Positions 1 to 8,435 are shown, counted from the stretch's first letter. The stretch is 64,000 nucleotides of DNA from Alphaproteobacteria bacterium (GCA_017501665.1 JAFVWM010000032.1:1-64000); one strand, 5' to 3'. Notes: a model not told the origin generated them from the sequence alone. A program made the numbers and translations.

Positions 1-74
1 CGAAGTGGTTAAACGCGGCAGACTGAAAATCTGTTCCTTCGGGTTCGATGGTTCGAATCCATCTCTCTCCACCA
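1..74 (+). tRNA. Partial tRNA with long variable arm, anticodon loop reads GAA
   Basis: The 5' acceptor strand lies outside the window. The T-arm (GATGG/CCATC around TTCGAAT), the 3' acceptor TCTCTCC and an encoded ACCA end are clear. The anticodon stem GCAGA/TCTGT closes the loop CTGAAAA. With T at position 33 the anticodon is GAA, nominally Phe. However, about 12 nt lie between the anticodon stem and the T-stem and include a CC-TTCG-GG mini-hairpin, which is a class II variable arm as in Tyr, Ser or Leu tRNAs. The amino acid identity is therefore uncertain. Gln and Lys tRNAs follow directly. Confidence 0.75.
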
Positions 75-79
75 CTTTT

Positions 80-154
80 TGCCTCGTAGCCAAGCGGTAA
101 GGCACCACACTTTGACTGTGGCATTCGCTAGTTCGAATCTAGCCGAGGCAACCA
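80..154 (+). tRNA. tRNA-Gln (anticodon TTG)
   Basis: A complete cloverleaf is visible. The acceptor TGCCTCG pairs with CGAGGCA and the CCA end is encoded. The anticodon stem CCACA/TGTGG encloses the loop CTTTGAC, giving anticodon TTG. It lies 5 nt after the preceding tRNA and is probably co-transcribed with it and the next one. Confidence 0.95.
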
Positions 155-157
155 TAT

Positions 158-233
158 GGTCTGTTAGCTCAGTCGGTAGAGCATTTGACTTTTAATCAAA
201 GGGTCGGCGGTTCGAACCCGCCCGAGCTCACCA
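158..233 (+). tRNA. tRNA-Lys (anticodon TTT), acceptor stem poorly paired
   Basis: The D-arm, the anticodon arm TTTGA-CTTTTAA-TCAAA (anticodon TTT) and the T-arm GGCGG/CCGCC are all intact, and the CCA end is encoded. The 5' acceptor strand GGTCTGT does not match the 3' strand CGAGCTC well. Three of the seven pairs are mismatched and one is a G-T wobble. A normal partner would be something like GGGCTCG. Either the gene is a degenerate copy or its 5' end has been altered by recombination. It is the last tRNA before the terminator. Confidence 0.8.
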
Positions 234-240
234 ATACAAA

Positions 241-270
241 AAAACCTCTCCTTGTGAGAGGTTTTTTCTT
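241..270 (+). terminator. Rho-independent terminator of the tRNA cluster
   Basis: The stem ACCTCTC/GAGAGGT with loop CTTGT is followed by a run of six T. It lies 10 nt after tRNA-Lys. Confidence 0.9.
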
Positions 271-658
271 TATTTTGCGGGTTCAAACTAAAGTTCGTCC
301 GGCTTGCCAATTTTGATATGAAATACTTTAAATGGTGTTTAAATTTGTCTATAATGTCGTATTTATATGTAAAAAAAGTTTTTTACGGCATCTTCTTTTA
401 TTTATTTGCGGTTTACACTTATTTTATAAAGCTTTTACCACTGTTATAAATAATGTAACGACTCGTATCAACAGTATTGACGAAATCCGATTCGTTTCTG
501 TATCTAATGTTGTATTTTATGTATTTTTGCTAAAATTTTAAACAAAAAATCGACAAAAAAAGATATCTAACTATTGCATTTATGTTTTTTTTGTGATATA
601 TATATTACAAATAAAAAAATTATTTACCTTATTATTAATTAACAAAAAATTAAAAAAA
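271..658. other. AT-rich intergenic region with no recognisable gene
   Basis: This stretch is extremely AT-rich and contains many short T and A runs. A 69-codon open frame on the plus strand (332-541) has no ribosome binding site and a low-complexity hydrophobic translation, so I do not call it. The last 60 bases are an A-rich leader without a Shine-Dalgarno sequence in front of the lysozyme-like gene. Confidence 0.6.
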
Positions 659-1684
659 ATGAACAAGCAAAACAAAATTCAATCCTTAGGTAATGGCAGA
701 TATGCTATTACAGTGGTTGTAAACCTAGTATTAATTGCAAAAGCTTTAGCTTTAGTAGCAATAGCTTTTGTGGGCTATCTATTGGTAAAAGCCGTGTTGT
801 GGCTTGCGCCGATAGTATGGCAAGGAATAATATCGGCAGCAAGTTTTGTTGCCACAAATATATGGTGGTTTATATCACCAATTATTCTTATTTTATTAGT
901 GCTGCTGCTAATAAAATATCATGAAGCAATTAAAAACTTCATTATAAAGAATAAAAGGATATTGCTAGTAATAGTAGCCATCTCAATGGTCGCTTTGTTA
1001 GCAGGGATGATTGTCAGATCTTGCGATCGAGACAAAGTCCAACAGCCACAAGTTGTACAGCCTCAAACAACGGCCGAGCGCATAATCGAGAATTTCGATT
1101 ATGTAGTAACAACGAGAGCTTATCTCGACGGCGTTCAAGCCACCCCTCGTTTTGGTCGATCTTTGGTCGGCTTGAAATTTGTGGATGGATCGCCTGCCAA
1201 AAACCATCAATGGAGCGAAGAGACAACCTATGAGGAAGCTATCTTGGTTATTGCCCAAGATTGGAGCTCGCTCATTGAAGAGATGACTGAAGGGTTATCT
1301 CTTTCAGATGAAGAGCTTATCGCAATAACCCTTTTTGCTATGAGAAATGGCAAAGCGGGGTTTGAAAATTCTAAGTTCTTGGAAGAACTTAGATTAAATG
1401 GCACACATGGGGCTTCTCGCCACATGTCGCTCCATTATAAGACAGGTAAAGAGCGCAAGCTCGGTGACGAAGCAAAACAGTACCTTTGGATTATAAAAAA
1501 TATATGGGATGGTAACATCTCATACGAGGATCTGTTAGATGCTCCGTCATTTAGCTATAAAAACATACCTGTGGAAAGTATGTATGACGGAGAAGGAATG
1601 CATCTCTTCTCTGAAGAGATGTATAAAAGCCTCTTTAATGGTGACTATCCGACACCTAGAGAAGCTTTACACTTAAGTGAATGA
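659..1684 (+). CDS. Membrane-anchored protein with a diverged lysozyme-like (GH24-type) domain
   Basis: The 341-residue product has two or three hydrophobic segments in the first 125 residues, then a soluble domain. That domain resembles phage-type lysozymes (GH24) in outline: an AYLDG segment where the catalytic loop would sit, a TYEEA helix, an alanine-rich helix ending in AMRNGKAGF (compare FxxNxGxGxF), and a C-terminal helical part. I cannot confirm the catalytic Glu-Asp-Thr triad, so activity on peptidoglycan is an inference. The frame is open upstream to 593, but the start at 659 (MNKQNK) removes a low-complexity extension. There is no Shine-Dalgarno sequence, only an A-rich leader, as at three other unknown genes here. 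A strong hairpin terminator follows. Confidence 0.6.
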   Translation: MNKQNKIQSLGNGRYAITVVVNLVLIAKALALVAIAFVGYLLVKAVLWLAPIVWQGIISAASFVATNIWWFISPIILILLVLLLIKYHEAIKNFIIKNKRILLVIVAISMVALLAGMIVRSCDRDKVQQPQVVQPQTTAERIIENFDYVVTTRAYLDGVQATPRFGRSLVGLKFVDGSPAKNHQWSEETTYEEAILVIAQDWSSLIEEMTEGLSLSDEELIAITLFAMRNGKAGFENSKFLEELRLNGTHGASRHMSLHYKTGKERKLGDEAKQYLWIIKNIWDGNISYEDLLDAPSFSYKNIPVESMYDGEGMHLFSEEMYKSLFNGDYPTPREALHLSE

Positions 1685-1689
1685 TCTTA

Positions 1690-1728
1690 ACCCCGTAGCA
1701 AGCATGCTTGCTATGGGGTATTCTTTTT
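1690..1728 (+). terminator. Hairpin terminator after the lysozyme-like gene
   Basis: Fourteen-base arms (ACCCCGTAGCAAGC and GCTTGCTATGGGGT) meet at a palindromic centre and are followed by ATTCTTTTTG. Confidence 0.8.
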
Positions 1729-1828
1729 GTACGTTATTAAAAAAACGGTAATATCAATCATTTGCCAATTTTATAAAATGTGTTCTCCTAAAAATATATG
1801 CGTTGCAAAACTTATTTTTTATGAGTTT

Positions 1829-2299
1829 TTATAATCTTTTAATCATTTTTATAATTGGTATGTCAAATTTCCAAGCTTTTTCTTCTGATGTTGCCGTAAA
1901 GCCTTTTTTTTCATAAAAAGCTGTTGATGGGCCGTTTTTCATTGTCCACAATTCACAAATTTTATATTTTTGTTTTAGTTTACAAACATAATCTACCATT
2001 AGTGAACCAACGCCTTTTTTTTGATATTCAGGCTTGACATATAATATGCAAATTTCAAAAATTTTTATTGCTTTATTGTCATCTAACATTAAGAAAGCAA
2101 CAATTTCACCTTGTTTATGAGTTACATAACACTCGTATTTTTGCAAATAATTGCACCATTTTTCTAAAATATCATCGGTAATTGCCAAATTGTCTAAGTA
2201 TTCATCCGGCAGATATCCTCGGTAAGAAACTTTATATGAAGACTGAACAACTTCAATAATATTGTTAACATCATTTATTGTAGCTTTTCTTATTTGCAT
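1829..2299 (-). CDS. GNAT-family N-acetyltransferase
   Basis: This 156-residue protein has the GNAT layout: N-terminal MQIRKAT beta strand, a central beta strand (ICILYVKPEYQ), the acetyl-CoA loop QKKGVGSLMVDYV (Q-x-x-G-x-G type), and the C-terminal ENGPS-like segment KNGPSTAFYEKKGF. It would transfer an acetyl group from acetyl-CoA to an amine; the substrate cannot be read from the sequence. It begins 1 nt after the DXS-like gene on the same strand, so it is probably translated from the same leftward transcript. Confidence 0.88.
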   Translation of the reverse strand: MQIRKATINDVNNIIEVVQSSYKVSYRGYLPDEYLDNLAITDDILEKWCNYLQKYECYVTHKQGEIVAFLMLDDNKAIKIFEICILYVKPEYQKKGVGSLMVDYVCKLKQKYKICELWTMKNGPSTAFYEKKGFTATSEEKAWKFDIPIIKMIKRL

Positions 2300-2300
2300 A

Positions 2301-4049
2301 TCATATATCCAATATGTCTTTGACTATGAGTTCGGGTTTTAAGCGATAGCGTGTGTAAAGCTCGTCCAAATTTGCTCTGTCGGTAAATTCCTTAAATGAA
2401 CCGTAATTTAATACTTTCATTTCGCTTGAACTATAGAAACGAGCTATCTTTTCTCCAAAACCGCCATCAAGTTCGCCGTCTTCTAAGGTTATTACTATTT
2501 GGTGATCGGTTTTCAAGTTTTCTAAGCATTCTTTATCTACACCGGTCAAATAACGAGGGTTTATCAGTGTGGGTTTAATGTTGTGTTTATTTAGTTCTTT
2601 GGCAACATCTTTGCCAAGTTTAAAGAAGCTTCCTTCGGCAATAATAGCTACTTTCGCGCCTTGTTCTTCAATCTTATAGGTATTAAGCTTACTGTAATCG
2701 GTATCGACCGGCAAAGAAGTGTGTATCATTTCTTTAGGCTGACGAATAATAACCGGATGTTCATTTTGTTCAACAGCCCAGTCGAGCATTGCCATATATT
2801 CTTCAACCGTTGTCGGAGCCAAATATACCAAATTAGGAATATTACTTGTCATAGAAATATCAAACGAACACAAATGTGTCATATCCGCACCGGAAATTCC
2901 GCCCCAAGCCACTAAAATAACGGCAGGATTATTATTTAGTGCCAAATCTTGTGATAATTGGTCATAGGTACGTTGGATAAATGAGCTCATTACCAAGTAA
3001 ATCGGTTTTGCACCGCCTTTGGCTAAGCCTGATGCAAAAGCAACCGCGTGTTCTTCAGCAATCCCTACATCAACAAAATGCTTGCCTAAAGTTTTGCGTC
3101 TTTCGGCATTTAAGCCAAAAACTCCCGGAGTTCCCGCATTTACGGCAACTATTGTATCATCGGTTTTTATTTTTTCTAAAATGTAATTATAGGTCAAATC
3201 GTTGATATTTTCTCCCGATATGTTCCATTTCGGACTACCGTCTGCAATATTAAAAGGAACATTCCAATGCCATGTTTCTTTGTCTTCCTCGGCAAATTTA
3301 TAGCCTTTTCCTTTGAGTGTACGGATATGCAAAACAGTCGGTTTATCGGTATCTTTTATGGAAGATAATGCTTTGATCATATTATTTATAGAATTACCGT
3401 CATCAACATAGTGATATTCAAATCCTAAGGCTTTGAACATATTGAGTTCGGCTGAACCTTTGGTTTCACGAAGCAAGCGCAAGTTTGTATACAAACCTCC
3501 TTGATTCTCGGCAATAGACATTTCGTTATCGTTTACAATGATAATGATATTAGAATCCATTACGGCAGCATTGTTAAATCCTTCCAAAGCCTCACCGCCG
3601 GAAAGTGAGCCATCCCCGATAACGGCTATAACATTATGTTTTTCACCTTTCAAATCACGAGCTTTGGCAAGTCCGCAAGCCAAACTTACCGAAGTTGAAG
3701 TATGTCCTACCTTAAAAAAGTCGTGCTCACTTTCATCTTGGTTAGTATAACCGGAAATCTTTTTCATACCTTCATTCGTAATAAAACCTTCTTTTCTGCC
3801 GGTTAAAAGTTTGTGAGGGTAGCATTGGTGCGAAACATCCCATACAATTTTATCTGTCGGAGAATTAAACACATAGTGCAAGGCGATTGCAGTTTCGACA
3901 ATACCTAAATTTGGCCCGACGTGTCCGCCGATTATACTGTCACGATTTAATATTGCATCGCGGATTTCTGTTGCCAAAGTATTTAATTGTTCGTTATTTA
4001 ATTCTTTTACATCCGCAGGTTTGTTGATGTTTTGCAAAATATCATACAT
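2301..4049 (-). CDS. dxs: 1-deoxy-D-xylulose-5-phosphate synthase-like protein, short form
   Basis: DXS condenses pyruvate with glyceraldehyde 3-phosphate using thiamine diphosphate, the first step of the methylerythritol phosphate pathway. The 582-residue protein shows the family landmarks: DVSHQCYPHKLLTGR near the N-terminus, the ThDP-binding motif GDGSLSGGEALEG..NN, NDNEMSI, the transketolase pyrimidine domain (VGIAEEHAVAFASGLA) and a C-terminal transketolase domain. It is about 40 residues shorter than typical proteobacterial DXS (about 620-640) and lacks much of the variable segment after NDNEMSI. Variants such as GHTSTS resemble the DXS-like subfamily I associate with Firmicutes. It is adjacent to the metallophosphoesterase gene (no gap) and 1 nt from the acetyltransferase. 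Whether it is the cell's main DXS is unknown. Confidence 0.85.
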   Translation of the reverse strand: MYDILQNINKPADVKELNNEQLNTLATEIRDAILNRDSIIGGHVGPNLGIVETAIALHYVFNSPTDKIVWDVSHQCYPHKLLTGRKEGFITNEGMKKISGYTNQDESEHDFFKVGHTSTSVSLACGLAKARDLKGEKHNVIAVIGDGSLSGGEALEGFNNAAVMDSNIIIIVNDNEMSIAENQGGLYTNLRLLRETKGSAELNMFKALGFEYHYVDDGNSINNMIKALSSIKDTDKPTVLHIRTLKGKGYKFAEEDKETWHWNVPFNIADGSPKWNISGENINDLTYNYILEKIKTDDTIVAVNAGTPGVFGLNAERRKTLGKHFVDVGIAEEHAVAFASGLAKGGAKPIYLVMSSFIQRTYDQLSQDLALNNNPAVILVAWGGISGADMTHLCSFDISMTSNIPNLVYLAPTTVEEYMAMLDWAVEQNEHPVIIRQPKEMIHTSLPVDTDYSKLNTYKIEEQGAKVAIIAEGSFFKLGKDVAKELNKHNIKPTLINPRYLTGVDKECLENLKTDHQIVITLEDGELDGGFGEKIARFYSSSEMKVLNYGSFKEFTDRANLDELYTRYRLKPELIVKDILDI

Positions 4050-5168
4050 TTAATTTCCCTTTTTAATATTAATGATAACAAATTCAGATTGTGTTCCTGT
4101 CTTGAATTTTAAGGCCCAGTTAGAAATTCCCGAAGTTACGATAAAGTTTGTATCTTTTCGCTTTTCAAGACCATAAATCATATCATTGGCCTTGATCCAT
4201 TTTCCGACTTGATTAAACGGATAGAGCTGGCCTCCGTGGGTATGCCCGCTTAATACTAGATCAACTTTGGCTTCGGCTTGTTTATCATATTCTGTCGGTT
4301 GATGATCTAAGACAATCATATATTTGCTTTTATACAAATCTTTAACCAAATCTTCTATAGATTGACGCAATAATCTCTGTTTTCTGAAACTTGAGGCATC
4401 TCTTCTACCAATTAAATAAAAATCATTATTGATTAAAATTGATTCATCAAGCAAAACGTTAATATTGTTTTTAGTTAGTTCATTAATTAGCTCATCTGCA
4501 CCATAGCCACGATAATGAAAGCCATGATAACCTTTATCATGATTGCCAAAAACATAGTAAACACCATATTTTGTTCTTAATTCTCCCAAAGCTTTGGTGG
4601 CTGAAATCATATCTTCTTTTGAAGTATCATCATCAACATAATCGCCGACCACCACAACGATGTCAGGATTTTGGGCTTGAATTTTTTCTAAATGCTTGGC
4701 AAAACCCTCGGCATTGAAAGTTGTTCCGATATGAGAATCAGCAAACATTGCTATTTTCAATTCTGAAATATTTTTATCAGTTGCTATGTTATAAGTTGTT
4801 TGTTTTACATTGTGTTCAAGATACCAACCGATACTTAAGGCGATAATGCCAAATATTAGAGCTAACCATCCGGCGTAATAATGTTCAAAAGTGTGATTGG
4901 TAAATTTTTCAATTATCCAAAATGTAAAATCGCACACTGCCCAAATCATTGCGATATATATTACACAAACGAGAGCATTTATAAAATCAAGGCAAAGTAC
5001 CAATATCCCCAAAACACCCAAAGTCAGCAACAAACCTAGAGAAAATTGTTTAAATCTGCCCCATTCCGCAAAATTACCGATGTTTATCAGATTTGGAACT
5101 CTTGCCCCCAAATAAAACAATGCCGTTATTACAACAACAATAACCGTACGCATAATAATTGTCCACAT
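4050..5168 (-). CDS. Membrane-bound metallophosphoesterase (YaeI/YkuE type)
   Basis: The N-terminal 120 residues form four to five predicted membrane helices. The C-terminal domain carries the calcineurin-like motifs in order: FADSHIG, GDYVDDD, FGNHDKG and SGHTHGGQ. These residues bind two metal ions for phosphoester hydrolysis. Relatives include YkuE-type phosphodiesterases; the substrate is unknown and may be a membrane lipid headgroup. The stop codon abuts the DXS start, so the two are translationally close. The methyltransferase gene lies 54 nt upstream on the same strand. Confidence 0.9.
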   Translation of the reverse strand: MWTIIMRTVIVVVITALFYLGARVPNLINIGNFAEWGRFKQFSLGLLLTLGVLGILVLCLDFINALVCVIYIAMIWAVCDFTFWIIEKFTNHTFEHYYAGWLALIFGIIALSIGWYLEHNVKQTTYNIATDKNISELKIAMFADSHIGTTFNAEGFAKHLEKIQAQNPDIVVVVGDYVDDDTSKEDMISATKALGELRTKYGVYYVFGNHDKGYHGFHYRGYGADELINELTKNNINVLLDESILINNDFYLIGRRDASSFRKQRLLRQSIEDLVKDLYKSKYMIVLDHQPTEYDKQAEAKVDLVLSGHTHGGQLYPFNQVGKWIKANDMIYGLEKRKDTNFIVTSGISNWALKFKTGTQSEFVIINIKKGN

Positions 5169-5222
5169 TGCAACACCCTCTATGGTTTTTATTTAATTAA
5201 TTTTATTTTCGTGTAAAATAAC

Positions 5223-6014
5223 CTATTTTTTCTTACAGATATATAATAAATGTGAACTATAACCTTGCTGATCAAGACGTTCACAAGTCAGAAAATGCCA
5301 TTTAACAAAAGCATCATAATCTTTTTTGGATAATTGTTCTACCCATTCTCTCATGACATATGCTATACCATCAGTAGCTACATTTGTAATATATTTTGTA
5401 TTGGTTTTATCAAATAGCTTCTTAAAGTCTTCTATATAAAAAGCATTAAATATTTCTTCCGGAACATCCTTAAACCGTCCGGCATTATCCATCACCTCAT
5501 CTAAACGTGACACAGCTTGGTGGCGCAAACCATAACCGGTCATTAATGACGCACAAGGAAGATATGCAAACATACATATTGCTCCTTTATTAGCAACACG
5601 TAAAGTTTCACTTATAGCCTTATTTTTATCTTTTTTATTAAATAAATGATACATAGGTCCTAAATTTAAGACCATATCAAAAGTTTTATCCTCAAACATG
5701 CTCAAATCCAAAGCATCACCCACCATACAATTAAAATTCTTTAATCGTTTGCTTTTAGATTTCATTACTTCAACGTTTCTAGGAGTAAGGTCAACAGCGG
5801 TAACATCATATCCCATTTTAGCCAAAGCTATGGAGTAGCGTCCGGTCGCCGCGCCGATTTCCAATATCTTGGCATCAGGTTTTAGAAATTTTTGAATGTA
5901 GCGCATAGTGGTTAGATATTCTAAATTGTGTCCTCTATCACTAACCAAGCGCTCATCTTCATTGTATTCGGTATATTTATTAATAATGATATCCTTGTGT
6001 TTATTTACCACCAT
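5223..6014 (-). CDS. Class I SAM-dependent methyltransferase
   Basis: This is a 263-residue methyltransferase_11/25-type protein. Motif I is ILEIGAATGRYS, followed by VTAVDLT with the acidic ribose-binding residue, then VGDALDLS and the post-motif NLGPMYHL. The substrate is not evident; the NLGPMYHL segment is typical of small-molecule methyltransferases. It is the first gene of the leftward cluster ending with the GNAT gene. Confidence 0.88.
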   Translation of the reverse strand: MVVNKHKDIIINKYTEYNEDERLVSDRGHNLEYLTTMRYIQKFLKPDAKILEIGAATGRYSIALAKMGYDVTAVDLTPRNVEVMKSKSKRLKNFNCMVGDALDLSMFEDKTFDMVLNLGPMYHLFNKKDKNKAISETLRVANKGAICMFAYLPCASLMTGYGLRHQAVSRLDEVMDNAGRFKDVPEEIFNAFYIEDFKKLFDKTNTKYITNVATDGIAYVMREWVEQLSKKDYDAFVKWHFLTCERLDQQGYSSHLLYICKKK

Positions 6015-6519
6015 TATATGTCTCCAACAATATTTTACATCAAAAAGGTTACATTAAAAAACAAAGAAAAGTCAATAAATTTTGCATATAGTTTTAATGC
6101 TTATTATAATTTTTTACTCTTGCCCGGAATTTGCTGATGAACTCACTTATATGGAAACGATAACGAAAATGTACAAATTGGGTATATGAAATCAATCGAA
6201 CTCGCTGAAAGCCAGAAAAACGTAAGGCTGGTAAAGAATTTTGCCAGCCTTCTCCAAATTGGTGGTGCTTAACTCACATTTTACGAGGTTGTTTATACAA
6301 AAAAAGTGCTTACGTTACATAAGTAACTACGAATACAATTAGTTGAAAATATCTTTATATCCCCATCAAAATATGCTAGTACAGTATACATTTTATACTA
6401 TATATCCCCGAGTAATAAGGATACAAACCTTCAGTTTGAGCACGCTCGTTGGCGTGAAAACGGTATTTAATGATAGCTTTGCATTTAGCCCCGATAAATC
6501 GGGAGCTGTAAGGCATATA
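6015..6519. other. Intergenic region of about 500 bp without a convincing gene
   Basis: No open frame here looks coding. An inverted repeat with 8-bp arms (AAGGCTGG at 6224, CCAGCCTT at 6244) could be a weak terminator or the remnant of a longer element; there is no T-run directly next to it. A small CCCGAT/ATCGGG dyad lies near 6491-6503. Two frames around 6343-6561 overlap each other on opposite strands and have no ribosome binding site. Confidence 0.5.
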
Positions 6520-6551
6520 ATAAAAAAGCCAATAGCATAAAACTATTGGCT
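6520..6551 (-). terminator. Terminator of the 250-residue unknown gene
   Basis: The hairpin AGCCAATAG/CTATTGGCT has a 7-nt loop and, read on the minus strand, is followed by six T. It lies 12 nt beyond the stop codon of the gene at 6564-7316. Confidence 0.85.
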
Positions 6552-6563
6552 GATGTAGCATTC

Positions 6564-7316
6564 TTAACGAGCTACAGGTAAAGACAACTTTTCAAGTTCT
6601 CTTTTGATGGCACGTCTTTGGAGCAGATACTGGAAGAAATTTCCCTTTAGGCATTTTGTGTCCTTGAAAAATTTATCCCAATCAAGATCTTTGAGATGAT
6701 CTGCAAACCAAACCTTGTGTTTTGCCCACTGTTCCGGACGAGCGTAACTTTGGTAAAGTTCTTCAAAGGTGCCAAACTCCTCAGCTGTTCTTTCGGCATA
6801 AGCATACAACTTTACAGAGTTTTTTTCAATCTCCTTAGGAAGAAGATAGCCATAGTTAACAGAACCATTTGGTGAAATGTGCGATACTAGTCCTAAAAGA
6901 ACTTTAAGTGCGTGTGAACGTGTCATCTCACATTTCATGCATGCATCCATGGCTTTACACAGAAAATTGTAGCATCCGTCAGTCATAACATGAGCTTCGT
7001 CCCATTTAGACGAGTAATCCCAATATTGTTTTGGCAAAGGTTCAGGCCAAGAAGTGGGTTCGTGTAATACGGCACCACAAGACAAACGTTGCAACGCAAT
7101 CTCAAATAATACACCAGCAAGGTACTTGTCGGTAATATATATTGAGTATGCATTGTCTGCAACAAAGTTCATAAACATATCATTTATGCACCAACGTGTT
7201 TCTCTAGGTCCAGCCATCTTAGGTAAAACAACTTTCTCAACAATTTCTTGCCAAGACATTTGGTTAAGATTTGATACTCTGGTTACTTTCTCAATTTCTG
7301 TAATTAAATTTTTCAT
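6564..7316 (-). CDS. Unknown protein, paralog of the 8602-9345 product
   Basis: I do not recognise this 250-residue, mainly helical, soluble-looking protein. It is clearly related to the product of 8602-9345. Both start with MK-(N/D)-L, have LF(E/A)E-I-x-(L/M)QR(L/I)SxGA around residue 75, a long central helix with K..L..LV..(I/L), and a tryptophan-rich then basic C-terminus. The two genes point in opposite directions and flank the tRNA-Glu palindrome array. The leader before the start is A/T-only with no Shine-Dalgarno sequence, unlike the metabolic genes in this window. No signal peptide, membrane helix or catalytic motif is visible. It could be an effector or regulator, but nothing in the sequence shows that. 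Confidence 0.8.
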   Translation of the reverse strand: MKNLITEIEKVTRVSNLNQMSWQEIVEKVVLPKMAGPRETRWCINDMFMNFVADNAYSIYITDKYLAGVLFEIALQRLSCGAVLHEPTSWPEPLPKQYWDYSSKWDEAHVMTDGCYNFLCKAMDACMKCEMTRSHALKVLLGLVSHISPNGSVNYGYLLPKEIEKNSVKLYAYAERTAEEFGTFEELYQSYARPEQWAKHKVWFADHLKDLDWDKFFKDTKCLKGNFFQYLLQRRAIKRELEKLSLPVAR

Positions 7317-7532
7317 TTTTTTATAAGTTTAAAGATTAATTAATAAATAAATTTTCACAATTAACCGAACCATTACAATGCATAATATTCTCAAAGTAAT
7401 GGCCAAAACCATAAAACAATGAAAAACAATTTATAAAGCATCTATAATAATTCGGAATAGAGTTTTATTATATCATAAAATTAGGTAGTATGCAATATTA
7501 ACATTATAATTAGATTATGGTTATAAATTTGT

Positions 7533-7563
7533 AAGGAAGCCTTAAAACAGCTTCCTTTTTTAT
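7533..7563 (+). terminator. Orphan hairpin terminator
   Basis: The stem GGAAGC/GCTTCC with a 9-nt loop is followed by seven T. No gene on the plus strand precedes it closely, so it may end an unannotated short transcript from the 7400-7530 region. Confidence 0.6.
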
Positions 7564-7704
7564 ATACATGATTTCAACCTATTTCCAAAAGGTAGTAAGT
7601 TGCTGAAAAACAAAGATAGTTGATGTGTTAAGTTCGTGAAAATTACAAAAACAGCAATTTTTGAAAAACAAAAGTTAGAAATGGTTGGCGTGGTAAAATA
7701 AAGA

Positions 7705-8363
7705 AAAAGCAGGCATTTTTCAGCCTGCTGTTTGTATTGGTGTTCTTGCTGCGTAAAGCTCGCATTGACATGCTCGCTAACTTCGCTTTGGTCACTTGCT
7801 ACGTAATCATTGTTTCGCTCGCTTACGCGGCTCACAATAATAACTTCGCTACGTATCACCAATAAAAAAAGCTCCATTAAGGAGCTTTTTTTATTGGTGA
7901 TCCCAACGGGATTGGGTACTCCCGCTCAAAGTTTCGCGGGTCCTCCTCGTGTCGTAAGGCTCAAACATCATGTTTCGCTAAGCGATTTGCTAAGCTCAAC
8001 ACTTGTTTTCGCCAACTATCCACTCCGAACCCAATGGGCTCTTCAGCTCTGTTAGATTAACCAACACAAAAAGCCTCCCATAAAGGGAGGCTTTTTGTAT
8101 TGGTGATCCCAACGGGATTCTTCTTGCTCATAAGCTCGTTCCTCGCTAACTCGCTTCGGTCACTCGTTTTGTATTATTTTTTTCGCCGTATTACTCCGGC
8201 TCAAAAATTTAACAAAACTTCGCCTCTTGCGGTAAAAACAACCGGAGCATCGGTTGTTTTTATCCTCGAGCCCATAATTACCAAGGTAATATGGCTTCGA
8301 AACCCTGTGGGGATTGTTTACCAATACAAAAAGCCTCCCATAAAGGGAGGCTTTTTGTATTGG
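7705..8363. repeat. Array of palindromic terminators fused to tRNA-Glu 3'-end fragments
   Basis: Four hairpins occur in about 660 bp: 7708-7728 (GCAGGC/GCCTGC), 7856-7902 (21-bp perfect arms, loop ATTAA), 8061-8103 (19-bp arms, one mismatch) and 8321-8363 (19-bp perfect arms, loop ATAAA). The arms of the last three contain (C)ACCAAYA, the end of tRNA-Glu plus its spacer. Directly right of the second and third hairpins lies TGATCCCAACGGGATT, the complement of the last 16-20 nt of tRNA-Glu, as beside the intact gene at 8361-8435. The spacers (about 115-220 bp) share a TTCTTGCT..AAGCTCG..GGTCACT segment in at least two units. A further 11-bp perfect hairpin sits at 8234-8261. No protein gene is evident. 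Confidence 0.8.
8285..8323 (+). pseudogene. Inverted, degraded copy of the 3' half of tRNA-Glu
   Basis: Read on the plus strand this segment begins GGTAATATGG, continues with a TTCGAA T-loop and ends in ACCA. It aligns with the 3' half of the intact tRNA-Glu on the other strand, with a few substitutions and about 5 extra bases before ACCA. Together with the terminator hairpin, the two copies form an imperfect inverted repeat with arms of roughly 50-55 bases. It has no 5' half and cannot be functional. Confidence 0.7.
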
Positions 8364-8435
8364 TGATCCCAACGGGATTCGAACCCATATTACCACCGTG
8401 AAAGGGTGATGTCCTAACCATTAGACGATGGGACC
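8361..8435 (-). tRNA. tRNA-Glu (anticodon TTC)
   Basis: Read on the minus strand the acceptor GGTCCCA pairs with TGGGATC and an ACCA end is encoded. The anticodon arm CACC-CTTTCAC-GGTG gives TTC, and the T-arm is intact. Its terminator is the palindrome at 8321-8363. Fragments of its 3' end are repeated to its left. Confidence 0.95.

Noticed and set aside
332..541. 69-codon open frame after the tRNA cluster
   Set aside because: No ribosome binding site, low-complexity hydrophobic translation and extreme AT content make a chance frame more likely.
7560..8396. Several open frames of 80-105 codons across the palindrome array
   Set aside because: They read through tRNA fragments and terminators in both directions and have no ribosome binding sites.
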